18,385 nucleotides of DNA, taken from Treponema sp. GTDB lineage: Bacteria; Spirochaetota; Spirochaetia; Treponematales; Breznakiellaceae. A program made the position numbers and the translations under genes. Below the pieces are notes generated by a model, which did no database searches, was not told the DNA's origin, and was given only the letters and a program-made list of their open reading frames with translations. The DNA is taken from the NCBI GenBank assembly GCA_031266635.1, contig JAISAN010000166.1, positions 1-18,385 of the forward strand, given 5' to 3'. Shown piece by piece: positions 6,202 to 13,353 of the stretch (its first letter is position 1; each line of letters opens with the position of its first letter).

Positions 6202-8040
6202 CTAATAGGTCTCAATCGTCAGGCTGATGTTGGTGTTGACTGCGCCATTGCTCTCATAAGCGCCGCCACTGGTCCAGCCCCTGCCCCGGAAGCTTTCGCC
6301 CCAGTGGGGGCCGTCGGTGGTGTTCTCGCTGCCGCTGAACGTACCGGTTTTGCCGTTCCAAGCCGTCGCCCCGGTGGGAACCTTGACGGTGACGGATTTT
6401 GTGTCGGTGATGTAATCGAACATCCCCGTTCTCAGCACGGGCGGCGTATCGCCCAGAGTGACGGTAAGGGAAGCCGTCGTTCCGGTGTAAGCGAAGGCGC
6501 ACACGTTGATGCTTGTGGCCGCCGGGAGGTCCACCGTTTCCAGGGCGGTACAGCCGTAGAAGGTGTTATCGCCGATACTGGTGGCTACCGGGAGGTTTAC
6601 CGCTGTCAGACCGGTACAGCCACTGAAGGTGGCCAAGCCGATGGTTACGGTCACCGGAAGGTCTACTGTTGTCAGGGCGGTACAGCCACTGAAGGCGGCC
6701 AAGCCGATGGTTACGGCCACCGGAAGGTCTACTGTTGTCAGGGCGGTACAGTCGGTGAAGGCCCACCTACCAATGGTTGTGGCCGCCGGGAGGGTTACCG
6801 ATGTCAGGGTGGCATAGGAGAAAGACTCATCGCTGAGGATGGTTATGCCGGGCAGGGTAATATTTCCCGTGGCCGTGGGCCAGCCGATAAGGGTTTTGCC
6901 GTCTTTAGAAAGCAGTTTTCCGCCTTCGGCCTTGTAGTTGGGGTTCTGTGCGTCAATGGTGATGGCGGTTAAACTGGTACATCCAGGAAAGGGATTCCCT
7001 TCGGTACTTTCCAGGCTTGTGGGAAGGCTTATCGCCATCAGGGTGCTACAGCCGTAGAAAGCTTCTATGCCGATGTTTGTAACCGCCGAAATGTTTACCG
7101 ATGTCAGGGCGGTACAGTAAGCGAAGGCGACAGCGCCGATACTTGTGGCCGCCGGAAGGTTTACCGTTTTCAAGGCGTCACAGCCGACGAAAGCCCATTC
7201 GCCAATAGTTATGGCCACCGGGAGGCTCACCGTTTCCAAGGCGTCACAGTTGTTGGCGTCGTAGGAGATGAAAGCATAATCACTGACATTGGTGACGGCC
7301 CCACCCGTAACGCTTTTGAGGGCGGTAAAGTTTTTGAAGGTGGAGTCACTAAAAGTACCTGCCGCGATGCTTGTGGCCGCATCCGGGAGGATCAGGGAGG
7401 CGATCCTGTTTTTGCCAGTACTAATCGTATAGCCGGGGTCAAACTCCGTATTGGTCATCGTGCAGGCCGAAAGGTCCAGGGCCACATACTTGTTCGCGTT
7501 GTCTATCGCGGTAAGAAGGGCCGTCCAGCCGTCTGGAAGGTCAACGCTTACCGACAGGGGGATGGGGTCATCGGCGGTGCCGCCGCCGGAAGCGGAACCA
7601 AGGTAAGTCCCAATGTTGGCGGTGGGGGCCAGAGGCGCCCACTTTACCGTGACGATCCATTGGGCGGCGGAACCGTCCTCTGCGCTCACGGTGTAGGGAA
7701 CCAGGAAGGCAAAGTTTTGCGATACGCCGGAAGCGGGGCTGATGCTTACCCCGTCGATGGTAATCGTGGGGGCCATATTTACCGCCGTGCCCTGGGGCAC
7801 CGTTACTACGACGGTCTGCGCCGCCGCATTAATGCTCCCACTTACCCCGGCCACGGTAAAGCCCGTGATCGCCTTGGCAGAACTGGAACTGGGACCGGGG
7901 TCACCGCCGTTACCATCTGTGGGATTGGGGCAGGCCGCGAAGAAAAGGCAACAAACAATGTGGGGTAAAAGAAGAAAACTACTTAACGCATGACGGGGGG
8001 GGGGGGAGGGGGGTAAGGAATACTCGAGACTTTCATACAA
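6202..8040 (-). CDS. BspA-like leucine-rich-repeat lipoprotein, possibly phase-variable
   Basis: Predicted surface lipoprotein of 612 residues as read from a TTG at 8040. The signal peptide has a hydrophobic stretch ending in the lipobox-like FFAAC (Cys37), then a PNPTDGNGGDPGPSSSS linker. Residues about 55-135 form a DUF5018-like Ig-type domain (ITGFTVAGVSGSI to WIVTVKWAP). Residues about 200-560 hold BspA-type (LRR_5) repeats of 22-23 residues with pattern AFxxCxxLxxVxLPxxxxIG. The C-terminus (WGESFRGRGW to NTNISLTIE) is like that of many treponemal surface proteins. The start is unusual. The ATG at 8036 is 8 nt from a good site (AAAGGAG), but the C12 tract puts it out of frame: it reads 17 codons and stops. 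The TTG is in frame but only 4 nt from AGGAG. Function is unknown; the family is linked to adhesion. Confidence 0.8.
   Translation of the reverse strand: MYESLEYSLPPSPPPRHALSSFLLLPHIVCCLFFAACPNPTDGNGGDPGPSSSSAKAITGFTVAGVSGSINAAAQTVVVTVPQGTAVNMAPTITIDGVSISPASGVSQNFAFLVPYTVSAEDGSAAQWIVTVKWAPLAPTANIGTYLGSASGGGTADDPIPLSVSVDLPDGWTALLTAIDNANKYVALDLSACTMTNTEFDPGYTISTGKNRIASLILPDAATSIAAGTFSDSTFKNFTALKSVTGGAVTNVSDYAFISYDANNCDALETVSLPVAITIGEWAFVGCDALKTVNLPAATSIGAVAFAYCTALTSVNISAVTNIGIEAFYGCSTLMAISLPTSLESTEGNPFPGCTSLTAITIDAQNPNYKAEGGKLLSKDGKTLIGWPTATGNITLPGITILSDESFSYATLTSVTLPAATTIGRWAFTDCTALTTVDLPVAVTIGLAAFSGCTALTTVDLPVTVTIGLATFSGCTGLTAVNLPVATSIGDNTFYGCTALETVDLPAATSINVCAFAYTGTTASLTVTLGDTPPVLRTGMFDYITDTKSVTVKVPTGATAWNGKTGTFSGSENTTDGPHWGESFRGRGWTSGGAYESNGAVNTNISLTIETY
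6595..6792 (-). repeat. Near-identical 66-bp tandem units inside the LRR gene
   Basis: Units at 6595-6660 and 6661-6726 match at 59 of 66 positions by direct comparison. A third unit at 6727-6792 is identical to the second over its first 26 bases and then diverges. Each unit encodes one 22-residue leucine-rich repeat. The similarity at DNA level suggests recent duplication or gene conversion within the repeat domain. Confidence 0.85.
7995..8013 (-). repeat. Homopolymer tract C12-T-C6 (minus strand) at the 5' end of the LRR lipoprotein gene
   Basis: On the plus strand this is twelve G, one A, six G. On the coding strand the tract lies between the start codons and the lipoprotein signal peptide and encodes a run of prolines. 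With 12 C the TTG at 8040 is in frame with the signal peptide and the ATG at 8036 is not. With 13 or 10 C the ATG would be in frame. Tracts of this length are prone to slipped-strand change. Confidence 0.8.
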
Positions 8041-8144
8041 GACGCTCCTTTATCATACGATGTTTCGCGGGCTCCAAGGCCCTACCCGGACAGGATACCA
8101 CGGGCGGATGCGGATGACAATGCCAACATCCGGCGGGGTTAAAA

Positions 8145-8233
8145 TTAACCACGAACACCGCGGACGCAGTTTCACGGAGTTGTTGTTTCTCATCCCTCTT
8201 CTGTTCGTGTTTGTTCGTGTGGTTCGTGGCTAA
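8145..8233. repeat. Inverted repeat with GTTCGTG direct repeats before the Rpn gene
   Basis: TTAACCACGAAC (8145-8156) is matched, with one mismatch, by the reverse complement of GTTCGTGGCTAA (8222-8233). Between them GTTCGTG recurs at 8203-8229 as three closely spaced copies. The flanking sequence repeats TAATCCCT. It resembles a dispersed intergenic repeat rather than a gene. No function is evident. Confidence 0.5.
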
Positions 8234-8319
8234 TCCCTCTTTCTTAATCCCTCGAATTTAATCCCCATTACCCTTTCCAATACGATAAGAATTGAGTATC
8301 CTTAAAAAAAGAGGAGCAC

Positions 8320-9180
8320 ATGGCCCCCATACGATTTGACGAAACCGACGACCTTATAGACATTTGCCTCGATAACGTGTTCAAGGCCGTATTCACCCGG
8401 AATACCCCGGCCTCCCAGGGGGCTCTCTCACGGCTCATTTCCGCCCTGATTGGCCGGGAAATTTCCGTTGCCGCCATAAGCGCCAATGAGCCGCCGGTCG
8501 ACAGCCTCCGGGACCGGCAAATCCGCTTTGACATCGCCTGTAGAGCCAAAGATGGAGAATTTATCAATGTCGAGATGAGCCTGAATCCCGACCCCTTTGA
8601 GCCGGTCCGCCTCGAATTCCACGCCGGGAAACTCTTCACCGGCCAGGACATTCGGGGAACCGGCAAGTCCTACGACGACCTGAAATACGCCTATCAAATA
8701 GCGATTTTGGCAAAGGAACGGTTCTTTGCGGATGAATCCGCCTTTCATACCTTTGAATACTACGATCCGGCCCACCGGGTATCGCTGAACGGGAGGAGCC
8801 GGATTACAACGGTGGAGTTATCCAAGCTGGACCGGGTAGTGGAAAAACCGATACGGGATATGGACGCTCAGGAACATTGGGCCATATTTTTCCGCTATTT
8901 AACCGACAAGGCGAAACGGGGGAAGATAAACGAGATAATAGCCTGTGAGGAGGGAATAGCCATGGCGAGCGAGGTATTGATGACCATCAGTAAAGACGAG
9001 GTAGAACGGGCGCGGCTCGTGAGCGAATACAAGTATCAGCTTGATACACAGAGCAAGCTCGTTCATGCCAAACGGGAAGGCATTAAAGAAGTAGCCCGGA
9101 ATTTTAAGACTCTTGGCGCGCCCATAGAACAAATAGCCCAGGCGACCGGGCTTACCCCGGAAGAAATTGCCGCGTTGTAG
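8320..9180 (+). CDS. Rpn-family recombination-promoting nuclease / PD-(D/E)XK transposase-like protein
   Basis: This 286-residue protein matches the Rpn/YhgA-like family (PDDEXK_2), DNA endonucleases that promote RecA-independent recombination and are often annotated as putative transposases. The opening LIDICLDNVFKAVFTRN and the core IRFDIACRAKDGEFINVEM are typical. The family usually has E-x-Q at the end of the core; here it is EMS, so the terminal Gln is replaced by Ser. The central HTFEYYDPAHRVSLNGR and the C-terminal GIKEVARNFKTLGAP tail are also typical, so the gene looks complete. GAGGAG ends 3 nt before the ATG. It stands alone, flanked by intergenic repeats. Whether it is still an active nuclease is uncertain. 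Confidence 0.85.
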   Translation: MAPIRFDETDDLIDICLDNVFKAVFTRNTPASQGALSRLISALIGREISVAAISANEPPVDSLRDRQIRFDIACRAKDGEFINVEMSLNPDPFEPVRLEFHAGKLFTGQDIRGTGKSYDDLKYAYQIAILAKERFFADESAFHTFEYYDPAHRVSLNGRSRITTVELSKLDRVVEKPIRDMDAQEHWAIFFRYLTDKAKRGKINEIIACEEGIAMASEVLMTISKDEVERARLVSEYKYQLDTQSKLVHAKREGIKEVARNFKTLGAPIEQIAQATGLTPEEIAAL

Positions 9181-9279
9181 AGGGTTGGGGACAGCCCGGA
9201 AGGGTGCAAATAGGCGGCATGGATGCCGCTGTGATCAAGCTCGCCGCCGTCCTGCCGGATTCTGACACCGGCGGAGACA

Positions 9280-9308
9280 TTGACAGCTTTTCATTCACTC
9301 TTTAGTAT
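9280..9308 (+). promoter_or_regulatory. Sigma-70 promoter of cheR, adjacent to the start codon
   Basis: TTGACA (9280-9285), a 17-nt spacer, then TAGTAT (9303-9308). The cheR ATG is at 9315, so only 6 nt separate it from the -10 box. A transcript starting 7 nt after the -10 would begin at the A of the ATG. The -35 is a perfect consensus. Confidence 0.65.
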
Positions 9309-9314
9309 TAGGGT

Positions 9315-10133
9315 ATGGCGGATCTTCCATTTTTTAGTGATGCTGATTTTGAACAATACCGCACATTGATATACCATGAGAGTGGTATAAGTTTTACCCC
9401 TACAAACCGCTCCATTCTGGAAAGCAGGCTCAAGGAGCGGCTCCGGGAAAACGGCATGGATTCGGTAAAAACTTATTTCGCCGCCATATCCAAAGACAAG
9501 GAAGAGCTAAAAGCTTTTCTGGATTCCATTACCACCAACTTGACCCGGTTTTTCCGTAACCAGGCCCATTTTGACGCGCTGGAACATTCTATCGTGCCTG
9601 AACTGCTGAAAATCAGGAGCGGTTTCCCCACAACCCTTAAAATCTGGAGCGCCGGCTGTTCCACCGGAGAGGAGCCTTACACCATCGCCATGCTGATGCA
9701 GGAAATCCTCCCCCCGCCCTGGAAATTTGAAATCATCGCCAGCGACATCAGCCTTAAATGTCTGATGACCGCCAAAGAAGGTTTTTACGCGGACAGCCGG
9801 ATTACGGGGATCCCCGACAATTACCTCAAAAAATATCTTGACAAGGTTGAAGGCGGCTACAAGATCCATGCGGATCTTATGTCCAAAATACGGTTCGACT
9901 ATCATAATTTAAAAAATGATTCGGGCCTGCGGAATCTGGACATTGTCTTCTGCAGGAATGTCATTATCTATTTTGATGAAGCCGCCCAGGCCGCGGTTAT
10001 CAATCGCTTTTGGGATTCGATGGCTTCCAAATCTTTTCTGTTTATCGGCCATTCGGAATCCCTGTTCGGTATGGATACCAAATTTGAATTTGTCAAAACG
10101 GAATGGGCTACCCTGTACCGGAAATTTATATAA
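9315..10133 (+). CDS. cheR: Chemotaxis protein methyltransferase CheR
   Basis: CheR transfers a methyl group from S-adenosylmethionine to glutamates of chemoreceptors, opposing CheB. The 272 residues match the family length. An N-terminal helical domain (about 1-75) precedes TNLTRFFRN (about 74-82). The SAM-binding motif WSAGCSTGEEPYT is near 114-126, followed by ASDIS, then LDIVFCRNVIIYFD and the C-terminal LFIGHSES. No good Shine-Dalgarno precedes the ATG; only AGGG sits 1 nt away, while a strong promoter ends 6 nt upstream. cheB follows after 11 nt, so the two form an operon. The downstream part of a chemotaxis cluster is absent, because a convergent operon follows cheB. Confidence 0.95.
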   Translation: MADLPFFSDADFEQYRTLIYHESGISFTPTNRSILESRLKERLRENGMDSVKTYFAAISKDKEELKAFLDSITTNLTRFFRNQAHFDALEHSIVPELLKIRSGFPTTLKIWSAGCSTGEEPYTIAMLMQEILPPPWKFEIIASDISLKCLMTAKEGFYADSRITGIPDNYLKKYLDKVEGGYKIHADLMSKIRFDYHNLKNDSGLRNLDIVFCRNVIIYFDEAAQAAVINRFWDSMASKSFLFIGHSESLFGMDTKFEFVKTEWATLYRKFI

Positions 10134-10144
10134 GGAGTTAATTC

Positions 10145-11284
10145 GTGGCGGATGAAATTTCGGTTTTGATTGTTGACGACTCGGCGTTGATGCGAAACCT
10201 GATTGGCAGAATGGTTGAAGCCACTCCGGGCCTGGTTGTTGCCGAAAAGGCCATGAACGGTTTTTTTGCCCTGCAAAAGATCCCCCGGGTTAATCCCGAT
10301 ATAATTATCCTGGACCTGGAAATGCCCGAAATGAACGGCATTGAATTTCTCAAGGAGCGGAAAAAGCAGGGGATTAAAATCCCCGTTATTATCCTTTCGT
10401 CGATTGCCCGCCGGGGCGCGGAAATAACGATGGAGGCCCTCTCGCTGGGGGCCAGTGATTTTATCCAGAAACCCTCCGGCTCGGTTTCCGAGGACATAGG
10501 CTCCGTCAGGGACGCCCTTGTCCCCATGCTGCTGGGATACGGCGGCCAGTACCGCCGGATCATGGGGAAAAAGGTACTGAGTCCCAGCGAATACGCCAAA
10601 AAGCCCGATGTTCCCGCCGCGGATACCGGCGCCGTTCACCATCCCGGCCTTGGCCCGGCTCCCGCCGCCCCGGCACCGCCCCCCAGCCAGATCCGCAAGC
10701 CAGGAAAAACGGAAATTATCGCCATCGGTATTTCCACCGGGGGCCCCGATGCCCTGCGGGTGGTTTTTTCCAAGCTGGACGCGGACCTCCAGGTCCCCAT
10801 TGTGGTGGTTCAGCACATGCCCGCGGGCTTTACCAATGAATTCGCCAAAAGCCTGGATCGGCTCTGCCCCCTGGAGGTCAAAGAGGCGGAAGACGGGGAC
10901 TTAATCCGTCCCGGCCGGGTCCTCATTGCCCAGGGGAACAAGCACCTGGAGGTTGAAAAAAAATCCCTTTCCAGCATTGCCCGTCTTTCCGACGCCCCCC
11001 AGGTTTCGGGCCACCGGCCTTCGGCGGATGTGCTTTTTGCCTCCGTGGCTATGGCTTATACCAACCGCGCCCTGGGGGTCATTATGACCGGTATGGGCCG
11101 AGACGGCGCCCAGCAGTTGGGAACAATTTACAAAGAGGGGGGCATAACCCTGGGCCAGGACGAGGGCAGCGCCGTAGTGTACGGTATGCCCCGGGTAGCA
11201 TGGGAACTGGGCCATGTTCAGGAACAGGTCTCCCTGGAAAACATGGCCCGGCGGATCTGCGATGTCGCCAAAACGGCGCGGTAA
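10145..11284 (+). CDS. cheB: Chemotaxis response regulator / protein-glutamate methylesterase CheB
   Basis: CheB removes methyl groups from chemoreceptors (and deamidates glutamine) when phosphorylated by CheA. The receiver domain (about 1-125) has the acidic pair Asp11/Asp12 and the phosphoacceptor Asp57 in IIILDLEMPEMNG. A Pro/Ala-rich linker (about 155-185) leads to the methylesterase domain, with the catalytic Ser in IGISTGGPDAL, His in QHMPAGFTNEF and Asp in TGMGRDGAQ. At 379 residues it is a full-length two-domain CheB. The GTG start at 10145 is preceded by AAGGAG, which overlaps the cheR stop codon. Transcription probably ends at the 39-nt palindrome 23 nt after the stop. Confidence 0.95.
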   Translation: MADEISVLIVDDSALMRNLIGRMVEATPGLVVAEKAMNGFFALQKIPRVNPDIIILDLEMPEMNGIEFLKERKKQGIKIPVIILSSIARRGAEITMEALSLGASDFIQKPSGSVSEDIGSVRDALVPMLLGYGGQYRRIMGKKVLSPSEYAKKPDVPAADTGAVHHPGLGPAPAAPAPPPSQIRKPGKTEIIAIGISTGGPDALRVVFSKLDADLQVPIVVVQHMPAGFTNEFAKSLDRLCPLEVKEAEDGDLIRPGRVLIAQGNKHLEVEKKSLSSIARLSDAPQVSGHRPSADVLFASVAMAYTNRALGVIMTGMGRDGAQQLGTIYKEGGITLGQDEGSAVVYGMPRVAWELGHVQEQVSLENMARRICDVAKTAR

Positions 11285-11306
11285 AAACTTAAAGCTTGGG
11301 ATTTAT

Positions 11307-11345
11307 GAGCCGTTCCCAAAACCAACCGGGTTTTGGGAACGGCTC
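11307..11345. repeat. 39-nt palindrome A between convergent cheB and the ricT-like gene
   Basis: Arms 11307-11323 and 11329-11345 are perfectly complementary (17 bp) around the loop AACCG. The inner part reads AAAACCAACCGGGTTTT. It lies 22 nt after the cheB stop and ends 2 nt before the stop of the opposing gene, so it may end both transcripts. The core and loop recur at 14534-14573 and 15953-15991 (reverse strand) with unrelated outer arms. Confidence 0.75.
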
Positions 11346-11347
11346 AC

Positions 11348-12319
11348 TTATTTCCCCGGTTCCAGGGCCGAGGGCTTAATCCGCCACCGGTTGTCTATTT
11401 TTTCAAAGCCGGAAACAGGCAGGGTAATCAAACGTCCGTCTTCGGCGGAAAGTTTTAACTGTCCCAACACCACGTTAACTTCTATCACCTTCCACAGGGT
11501 ATCGCCGCTGTTTATCGTGATCCCCTCCTGGGGAATAAGGCGGCGCTGTTCGTTGTAAAAACCGTGCTCGTATGAAAGACAGCAGAGGAGCCTGCCGCAG
11601 GGACCGGATATTTTCATCGAATTGAGGGATAAATTTTGATCCTTGGCCATTTTGATGGAAACGGGTTTAAGCTTATCCGATACCGCGTGGCAGCAATACG
11701 CCCGGCCGCAGACCCCCAGGCCCCCCACCACCCGGGCCTCATCCCGGACTCCTATCTGGCGCAATTCTATCCGGGTTTTAAAAACACCCGCCAGGTCTTT
11801 GACCAGCTCCCGGAAATCCACCCGGTTTTCCGCGGTAAAGAAAAACAATATCTTTGGTTTTTCAAGGAGATAATGCACAGAAACCAGCTTCATCTCCAGC
11901 TTATGGGTATTTATTTTTTCCCTGCAGATTCGGAAAGCTTCTTTTTCCAGTTCCCGGTTATTGCCGGATTTTCCCAATTCTTCCCGTGAAGCGGGCCGTT
12001 CGATCCAGGCAAATTCCTGGGTGGCGGGAATACTGTTTCCCCTCACCTGGCCGATAACCTGGGCCAGGTCCCGGCCGTAACGGGTGGGAACCAGCACCAT
12101 GCTGCCGGGCTCCAAAGGGTCCCCTTTATATACCGCCAGAAAGGTCTCGTGGGAATAAAACAAACGCAGCCGGTAAATCGGGGTATCCGGGCTTATGGAT
12201 TCAAAACTTATTCGCCGCCCGGTAATAACATCGGCCTCGTCCGCCTCCTCCCCAATGGGCGTATCCTCCAGGGCGGATATATCTTCATCAACATCTTCAT
12301 ATTCATCAGAATCGCTCAT
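11348..12319 (-). CDS. PSP1-domain protein, RicT/YaaT-like
   Basis: This 323-residue protein has a PSP1 C-terminal domain like Bacillus RicT/YaaT. RicT forms an Fe-S-containing complex with RicA/RicF that affects RNA processing and development. Two Cys-rich motifs typical of the family are present, CGRAYCC and CGRLLCC, the presumed cluster ligands. Residues 1-45 form an acidic extension (for example DEYEDVDEDISALED) not needed for the fold. The end (GDTLWKVIEVNV to RWRIKPSAL) is an additional beta-rich segment. The start is an ATG at 12319, with AGAGGA about 6 nt upstream overlapping the stop of the yaaR-like gene. Last gene of the M23-bactofilin-yaaR unit. RicA and RicF partners are not visible here, so the Bacillus role cannot be assumed. 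Confidence 0.85.
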   Translation of the reverse strand: MSDSDEYEDVDEDISALEDTPIGEEADEADVITGRRISFESISPDTPIYRLRLFYSHETFLAVYKGDPLEPGSMVLVPTRYGRDLAQVIGQVRGNSIPATQEFAWIERPASREELGKSGNNRELEKEAFRICREKINTHKLEMKLVSVHYLLEKPKILFFFTAENRVDFRELVKDLAGVFKTRIELRQIGVRDEARVVGGLGVCGRAYCCHAVSDKLKPVSIKMAKDQNLSLNSMKISGPCGRLLCCLSYEHGFYNEQRRLIPQEGITINSGDTLWKVIEVNVVLGQLKLSAEDGRLITLPVSGFEKIDNRWRIKPSALEPGK

Positions 12320-12329
12320 ACTTGTTCCT

Positions 12330-12884
12330 CTATTGAAATAAATCTACCAGAAGACCGGTAATTTCCTCAAGCCGGGCCGTCAGTTCCAGTTGATTGATTT
12401 GGCTGGTCAGAATTACGGCGGCCATGTCCTCCAGCTTTTTGTCAATGATCTGAATTTGGACATAGGCTTTCCGTTCCCAGGACTCCGGAGTTCCCCGGGG
12501 GCCCGTATAACCGGGCTTGAGGAACTTTGGAATTCCCTCGCTTTCCTGTATCTGAAACCCGTTTTTCACCACATAATACATAAAATCCCGCACTGCCCGC
12601 TTATAATGGAGGATTTCATCGGGGAAAGGCCGGTTCCGTAAATCATCGCCCGCGGCACGGACATCATCCATCAACTGGTTAAGCGTCTCCCCGGAAACCG
12701 GCAGATCCGGCGGCGCGCCAAGCTCCGTCAGCGATTTTTCCGTCCCCAGCAGGGTAGAAAACAGGGATTTTCGGGAAGCGCCCAGCGGCTTGTTCCGGTC
12801 TTTTTTGATCTCTTCCCTGGTGTGGGAATATGCGGCGGGGTTTAAAAAAACTCCCAAAGGGTCAGGAGCATCAACTTTAGCCAT
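12330..12884 (-). CDS. YaaR-like protein (DUF327)
   Basis: This protein of 184 residues matches the DUF327/YaaR family in its C-terminal two thirds: LLGTEKSLTELG, a central helical part with DEILHYKRAVRDFMYYVV, and a helical end KKLEDMAAVILTSQINQLELTARLEEITGLLVDLF. The function is unknown; in Firmicutes yaaR and yaaT are also close neighbours. The frame is open far upstream into the bactofilin gene, but the ATG at 12884 fits the family N-terminus and overlaps the bactofilin stop by 8 nt (ATGGCTAA). No strong Shine-Dalgarno is seen, so reinitiation after the bactofilin gene is likely. The adjacency with a PSP1 gene in a spirochaete-like genome supports a functional link. Confidence 0.82.
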   Translation of the reverse strand: MAKVDAPDPLGVFLNPAAYSHTREEIKKDRNKPLGASRKSLFSTLLGTEKSLTELGAPPDLPVSGETLNQLMDDVRAAGDDLRNRPFPDEILHYKRAVRDFMYYVVKNGFQIQESEGIPKFLKPGYTGPRGTPESWERKAYVQIQIIDKKLEDMAAVILTSQINQLELTARLEEITGLLVDLFQ

Positions 12885-13308
12885 GATTTTTGGAAAAAAC
12901 AGGGAGGACGGATTTAATCCCCTGAATATCCCGGTATTCCGCCAGGGCCTTGCGCCACATTTTTTCGTCGGGACATACCAGAACCTTACCGTGGATAAGA
13001 CAGCCTTCATCCGCCTGAATCCGCCGGGTAATAATATCCCCCAGCACCAGACCGGTAGACAGGATGATAAGCTGCTCACTGGCAATGATATTACCGTATA
13101 CCACCCCGCCCACGGTAACCGAGGTGCCCGAAACATTGCTTTTCATCCGGGCCTTTTCGCCGATAACCACCCGCCCCTGGGCGCTTACGTTTCCCATAAT
13201 GCTGCCGTCCACCCGGGTAAAACCGCCGGTTTCAATATCCCCGCTAATCCGGGTATTGGGGCCAATAATGGTATTTATGGAAAAATCTTCATGTCTGTTG
13301 GGGGGCAT
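12877..13308 (-). CDS. Bactofilin
   Basis: Bactofilins are polymer-forming cytoskeletal proteins with a right-handed beta-helix, which often position cell-wall enzymes. This 143-residue protein has the classic pattern: TIIGPNTRISGDIETGGFTRVDGSIMGNV, then repeated hydrophobic-glycine turns up to GDIITRRIQADEGCLIHGKV (about residues 10-110). A short charged tail follows. The ATG at 13308 has GAGG 3 nt upstream. The gene directly follows an M23 peptidase (45-nt gap), and this pairing is known in other bacteria, for example the H. pylori CcmA/Csd system. The likely role is cell-shape control with the neighbouring peptidase. Confidence 0.93.
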   Translation of the reverse strand: MPPNRHEDFSINTIIGPNTRISGDIETGGFTRVDGSIMGNVSAQGRVVIGEKARMKSNVSGTSVTVGGVVYGNIIASEQLIILSTGLVLGDIITRRIQADEGCLIHGKVLVCPDEKMWRKALAEYRDIQGIKSVLPVFSKNHG

Positions 13309-13353
13309 ACACGCCTCAATTACCCGTTGGCCGGGGTTCGCCGGAACCCGCGG

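Noticed and set aside
6563..6817. Tandem 66-bp units considered as a CRISPR or satellite array.
   Set aside because: The units are in frame and encode successive leucine-rich repeats; there are no unique spacers.
9968..10816. A 282-codon minus-strand frame across cheR and cheB.
   Set aside because: It is antisense to two well-identified genes and has no domain.
12885..13136. An upstream extension of the yaaR-like frame into the bactofilin gene.
   Set aside because: It overlaps almost 60% of the bactofilin gene in another frame. The ATG at 12884 gives the expected protein and a coupling overlap.
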